Assembly: GCA_021186555.1 (NCBI GenBank)
Contig: JAJKFL010000003.1
Location: forward strand, 42,118,408-42,182,407
DNA: 64,000 nucleotides
Reading direction: 5' to 3'
Source: Reticulitermes speratus
Taxonomy: Eukaryota; Arthropoda; Insecta; Blattodea; Rhinotermitidae
Within the stretch, counting starts at the first letter, position 1. The number at the start of each line of letters is the position of its first letter. Below the pieces are notes generated by a model. It was not told the origin of the DNA. It searched no databases and saw nothing but the letters and a program-made list of their open reading frames with translations. The translations under genes were made by a program, and so were the position numbers. Below, piece after piece: positions 59,645-64,000 of the stretch.

Positions 59645-60168
59645 AACATTTGAGATCTGCGCTCTTTTGGTATTTTACGCAGTGTAGAACGGTAGTTTCT
59701 TAACGGAAGTTTCAGACCAACCTATCGGTCCCATCTTCAGTGTATTCTTGGACTGAACACTATAATTCTTAGACACTGGTGTAACATGCGAAATATCACT
59801 GATGTGTATTTGGACTTTTTCCATCGACACTGAGAAAACAAACACGACGTTTCGAAGCAGACTGATTTCGTCTTCAGGTGATAGAATAAAAACACGACAT
59901 TTCAAAAGCAGACTGCTTGCTTCTTCAGGTAAATTCACCTGAAGACGAAAGCAGTCTGCTTTCGAAACGTCGTGTTTGTATTCTCAGTGACGATGGAAAA
60001 AGTCCAAATACACATCAGTGATATTCTTGAACTGTTTGGTCGTTGAAGATGGGACCGACAGATAGTCCCGAAACGTCGGTAAGAAACTACCACTCTACGC
60101 TGCGTAAAATCCCAAAAGAGCGCACATCTCATTTACACTGCGGCAGAAGCCTGATATCACGCATAATA
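59645..60168. repeat. Large foldback element, two arms of about 240 bp
   Basis: Nearly the whole element folds on itself. Outer arms: TGAGATCTGCGCTCTTTTGG (59651) against the complement of CCAAAAGAGCGCACATCTCA (ending 60131). Middle: GTATTTGGACTTTTTCCATC against GATGGAAAAAGTCCAAATAC. Inner: the centre at 59905-59970 repeats CTGAAGAAG/CTGAAGACG and AAGCAGACTGCTT/AAGCAGTCTGCTT. The left half has an extra partial duplication (ACACGACGTTTCGAAGC and ACACGACATTTCAAAAG). The right arm extends to CGGCAGAAGCCTGATATCAC, as at 18300. The arms have diverged by some substitutions, so it is not brand new. Frames such as the one reading YRRFGT on the minus strand are translated noise of the family. Confidence 0.88.
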
Positions 60169-61168
60169 TACATCTGTTGTAGGCCTACCTGACACCATCA
60201 AAATCGTCCCGTCAGAAGTAGTGTTACCAAATGCACACAGAAAAACAGACGGGCAGACTCAGCTGATGAATCCTTGCGGGCGTTGTGTACAGAATGCCAT
60301 GGATTTGATACCCCCAAAATTCTGTCAGTCGTACGAAGTTGTGACAGTGTTCTTGCTTATAGGGTATCGGCTACAGGTGCATCTTAATTCTCATATAATG
60401 CAAATATCATAATTTGACTTGGTCACGCAGTAACTGACAGTCGGATTTGGGAAAGTTGTGTTGCTCCTATTTTAAGGCCTCAGACAACGGCTTGGTATGT
60501 GCGAAGCCGGCTTATTGGAATCTACCCTTTCTCTGGCTTCTAATTAAAAGTAGACGCTGCTCCCGAAGAGTTGTCAATCTTTGTCTCTAGTGAGTTCAAT
60601 CTCGGTTGTCCGCCAGGAAGATAGGCCAAATCAATATAATTGGTCTAACGGACCAACAGCAAATAGTTTTTCGTTCTCTCTCCTACAATGGTTACGTTCT
60701 GCTTCCCCAAAACTGCAGCACACATTTGATACTGTAGGTCTGCAATCCTCCACATACCTAGTGCGGCCGTCCACTAGATTTGCGATTTGTGTGCGTGTAC
60801 TTACGTGCAAAGAGACAACTTTGAGTTTGTCGCAATACAAATATGAATTTTAAATTTATATGCGTATCTTACACAAACACAACATACGATCCGGCCCAAA
60901 TTATTTACCCTCTAACACTTCAAAGTACACAGACAACTGTAAATACTAACCGTCGTAACATTTAAGATCTGCACTTTACCCACACAGTGTATTTATACGT
61001 TTCTTAAAATTCTAAGAACAAACCGCGATCATTTCCCTTCAGCGTTAATTGGTCAGTCTTCACAGTGGAGATGGAGGACTTCCTCTGTGATGACGCAGCT
61101 GAATTTTTATGTGATTTAGCTTAAATTCGTGTTTAAAATATTCAAAATGGTGTATAAAGGAAACGTTA
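60169..61168. other. Unassigned, 1.0 kb
   Basis: No recognised gene. Opposing frames at 60581-60853 and 60631-60840 have no domain. The 6-bp inverted repeat TTGGTCTAACGGACCAA at 60640-60656 is short. Confidence 0.4.
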
Positions 61169-61829
61169 GATCAACAGCTGTATCTTCCCACCGGTACAGA
61201 ACTAATGATACAAACGTTACGATCAACAGCTGTATCTTCCCACCGGTACAGAACTAATGATGCAAACGTTACGATCAACAGCTGTATCTTGCACCGGTAC
61301 AGAACTAATGATACAAACGTTACGATCAACAGCTGTATCTTGCACCGGTACAGAACTAATCATACAAACGTTACGATCAACAGCTGTATCTTCCCACCGG
61401 TACAGAACTAATGATGCAAACGTTACGATCAACAGCTGTATCTTGCACCGGTACAGAACTAATGATACAAACGTTACGATCAACAGCTGTATCTTGCACC
61501 GGTACAGAACTAATGATACAAACGTTACGATCAACAGCTGTATCTTGCACCGATACAGAACTAATGATACAAACGTTACGATCAACAGCTGTATCTTGCA
61601 CCGGTACAGAACTAATGATACAAACGTTACGATCAACAGCTGTATCTTGCACCGGTACAGAACTAATGATACAAACGTTACGATCAACAGCTGTATCTTG
61701 CACCGGTACAGAACTAATGATACAAACGTTACGATCAACAGCTGTATCTTGCACCGGTACAGAACTAATGATACAAACGTTACGATCAACAGCTGTATCT
61801 TGCACCGGTACAGAACTAATGATACAAAG
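61169..61829. repeat. Satellite/minisatellite, 13 units of 51-52 bp
   Basis: Units begin GATCAACAGCTGTATCTT at 61169, 61221, 61273, 61324, 61375, 61427, 61478, 61529, 61580, 61631, 61682, 61733 and 61784 (the last is partial). They continue with CACCGGTACAGAACTAATGA and ACAAACGTTAC. Units 1, 2 and 5 have TTCCCACC (52 bp); the rest have TTGCACC (51 bp). Units 2 and 5 also share GATGCAAAC, which suggests a block duplication. Units 6-13 are almost identical. Because 51 is 17 codons, frames stay open on both strands for 180-280 codons; these are artefacts. Confidence 0.97.
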
Positions 61830-61887
61830 TGACAACTTTAGAACTCGAAAAAAACAGACCCACCTTACAAATATGGACATGCGTACA

Positions 61888-62612
61888 TTACATATATTAC
61901 ATACATGCATTACATACGTACATACACACACATATATATATATACATATATGCATGCATACATAAATACGTATACATATACATATATATACATGCATACA
62001 TATATGCATGCATACATACGTACGTATATACATAGGTGTGTACGTACACACGTGCGTACACACACATACATACATACATACGTTGGTACGTACATACGTA
62101 CATAAGTACATACGTACATGCATACTTGCATGCATGCATGCATACGAGTACATACATACATACACACATACGCACCCACGCGCGCACACATACATACATA
62201 CATGCATACATACACACACATACATACATACATACTACATACATACATACATACATACATACATACATACACACATACACACATACATACATACATATAT
62301 ACATACATAAATACATACACACACACACATACATACATACATACATACATACACACACATACATACATACATATATACATACATAAATACATACACACAC
62401 ATACATACATACATACATACACACATATATACATACATACATACATACATACAATACATACATACATACACACATACATACATACATATACACATACATA
62501 CATACATACATACATACATACATACATACATACATACATACATACTACATACATACATACATACATACATTACATACATACATACATACATACATACGTG
62601 CGCGCACACACA
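61888..62612. repeat. (ACAT)n microsatellite, about 725 bp
   Basis: The start is impure, with TATATA, TGCATGCATG and CGTACGTACG blocks (61925-62200). It then becomes purer ACAT/ACAC units to 62600, ending in GTGCGCGCACACACAC. It lies 58 bp from the 51-bp satellite, making a compound tandem block of about 1.44 kb. All frames of 100-218 codons here encode TYIH or VCMY repeats and are not genes. Confidence 0.97.
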
Positions 62613-63479
62613 CCTATACACAGCATCTGACACGATTTTTACAGTTTTACGTTGCCTGAAAGCAAACGAAATATTTAAGTGAAAAATTCAAATTTTAGTT
62701 GCATGAATATCGTTCTGTTGTAGTGTACTGTCATCAGAAGTGGTGATTTTCTAAAATGCAAGACGTCGCTTCCTCTTTAGCAGGACTATCCATGAACTCC
62801 GAAGAACCAGGAGCCTTACACTCCCAATATTTGACTGAACTTTTCTAATCCTCAGTACATCAGACGGCTTAGAACTTCTGGGATATGCGCGACACGGCTT
62901 ACTGCACATAATACCCTTCTTAACTTTAACAGTAACTTTTTATTAAAGACCTTTAAAATTCAAGTCAAGGAATTTCGGACTTCATGATCCGGTAGGAAGC
63001 CATCATTACCTCACCTCGTAAACGGCCAACCTCAAATCTCTCCACCTAATAAAAGCAAAGCTCAGTAGCCATATGCTTTACAGCCGCACGCACTGTGCAG
63101 ATTTTCATTTTAGTCCCGGTAACAGAATCATACTGAAGATGATGGCTGACAAAGCTGACATAAAACGTAACCTGATATCCGAACCACGCCACGGCCTGAT
63201 ATTGTCCAGATATACAAAGCTCTGAGGACAATAATAAACACGTGTAAAAGTCACCACTGGATCCATCCGGTATGATACCTAAGACCACGTATCTTATTCC
63301 AAAACCAACAAGCTCGTTGCTAAAACTACGTATAATTAAATACGAATTCCATGATTTCAAAATACTTCTAACGATTAATCCATAAAATAATCCGTCTAAC
63401 CCGATACAAGAGAGTTTCGGGGTTAACTAACAGTTTCTCCGTTAATCAAGAAAGTTCGAGTTTCTTCTTATGAAAACCG
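62613..63479. other. Unassigned
   Basis: No recognised feature; the 104-codon minus frame at 63046-63360 has no domain I can name. Confidence 0.4.
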
Positions 63480-63830
63480 ACGGGTAAGGTCTGTAGTCCA
63501 CAGTCTGACGTTCAGGTTTCTCCACAGTAATTTCTTCTGAACTTCTCATTTCCCATGCACGCTGCACGTGCCGCTCATCTCACTCTCCTTCATGTGATCA
63601 GCCAGACAATAATCAGAGAACAGTACAAAATGAGAAGTTCCTCGTAACGTAATTTTACTTCCCATCGCCAGGTCCGGACATTCTCCTCAGCACCCCACTC
63701 TTAAGCACAAGTCTATTACTGACGGACGCATGTGCCATCCGTACGTACGAACGTGCCGTATAGCCTTACGCAATTTCGCTTCAGTCCATTATTCATTTTC
63801 ACGCCGAGTCAACTGCACAGTGAACAATTA
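63480..63830 (-). pseudogene. Non-LTR retrotransposon ORF2 C-terminal fragment, copy 4
   Basis: Minus-strand translation gives SNRLVLKSGVLRRMSGP (near 63720-63670). After a frame change it gives TWRWEVKLRYEELLILYCSL, then a stop and RRVR followed by AARAACMGNEK. This matches the order LREExRLRVFExxVLRRIFGP, TGEWRKLHNEELHxLYSSP, IKSRRMRWAGHVARMGE. A weak KPERQTVDYRP follows at about 63510, in place of GKPEGKRPLGRPR. Stops and frameshifts make it dead. Confidence 0.75.
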
Positions 63831-63909
63831 CAAAGACAGAAAAAAGTAGCACGTGGTGAGAAAAACAACAAAAAATGAACACCAGAGAAAACCCAATCCT
63901 AAAATGAAA

Positions 63910-63919
63910 GGGGGGGGGG
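63910..63919. repeat. Poly-G run (10)
   Basis: Ten consecutive G just before the SINE head at the window edge. Confidence 0.9.
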
Positions 63920-64000
63920 ACGAGTGAGCGTAGTCAGTATAGCGAATCTCTATGGCCTGGACTGTCCAAGGTTCGAATCCCGGTGGAGAAAGGAGATTCT
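63920..64000 (+). mobile_element. SINE family B head, cut by the window edge
   Basis: GAGTGAGCGTAGTCAGTATA, GCGAATCTCTATGGCCTGGA and GTCCAAGGTTCGAATCCCGG align with the minus-strand head of 25839-26120 (GATAGCTCAGTCGGTATAGC, GACTCGCTACGGGTTGGAC, GGGGATCGAATCCCGG). The B box is a perfect GTTCGAATC (63971-63979). The body presumably continues beyond the window. Confidence 0.75.

Noticed and set aside
61223-62225. Long open frames (184-282 codons) on both strands over the 51-bp satellite and its neighbour
   Set aside because: The unit length is a multiple of three, so frames stay open in several phases. The products are simple repeats (TVTSLVLYR- or LRSTAVSCTG-type) with no domain.
61897-62633. 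Frames of 100-218 codons encoding TYIH or VCMY repeats
   Set aside because: They are translations of the ACAT microsatellite in every frame. The same applies to 33785-34263.
1-64000. A multi-gene host system or undescribed gene cluster
   Set aside because: No pair of adjacent frames shows domain content, codon bias or splice-consistent structure. Apart from the listed transposon remnants I could not recognise any protein family, so claiming a system would be unsupported.

Overview
This looks like intergenic or intronic nuclear DNA from a large, repeat-rich animal genome, most likely an insect. The family make-up suggests a cockroach or termite (Blattodea). That placement comes from memory: the translated noise of several repeats here (YRRFGT, GFVVDKVAL, FHADGQTDRQ, GHVxRMGEERxVY) is familiar from spurious cockroach/termite predictions. 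I could not run a search. There are no operons, ribosome binding sites, CRISPR arrays or other prokaryotic features. No host protein-coding gene can be supported; almost all reading frames are short, and the longest lie in tandem repeats.

The window is a mosaic of mobile-element debris. (1) tRNA-derived SINEs occur in several families. Family A is at 24035-24321, 25035-25245, 38236-38518 and 56670-56790. Family B is at 25839-26120, 33525-33785, 44945-45188, 48548-48605 and the right edge. Family C is at 29861-30121 and 59258-59443. Single members of other families are at 40690-40822, 53128-53425 and perhaps 43585-43775. Three copies have 12-14 bp target-site duplications. (2) Four decayed non-LTR retrotransposon (LINE) ORF2 tails lie near 37.5, 46.6, 49.8 and 63.5 kb, all on the minus strand. 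(3) A broken mariner transposase (42801-43115, minus) lies just right of a possible second transposase tail on the plus strand. (4) Inverted-repeat elements include a 403-bp hAT-type MITE with perfect 8-bp duplications (47442-47844), a 525-bp element flanked by TA (51838-52362), a 179-bp GC-rich element (12807-12985) and a group of foldback elements sharing a GAAACGTCGG-like core. (5) Two further dispersed families have four copies each (called D and E here).

Tandem DNA includes a 6 x 104 bp satellite (45474-46105), a 13 x 51/52 bp satellite (61169-61829) next to about 725 bp of ACAT microsatellite (61888-62612), a second ACAT array (33905-34172), a decayed ~70-bp array (36425-36705) and a 3 x 44 bp array (17140-17271). 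Seven G or C runs of 10-18 bases are scattered through the window.

No cooperating gene system is visible. The best leads are a 91-nt near-perfect hairpin (29715-29805), the hAT MITE, the two satellites and the unnamed repeat families D and E. Stretches between these features are listed as unassigned.
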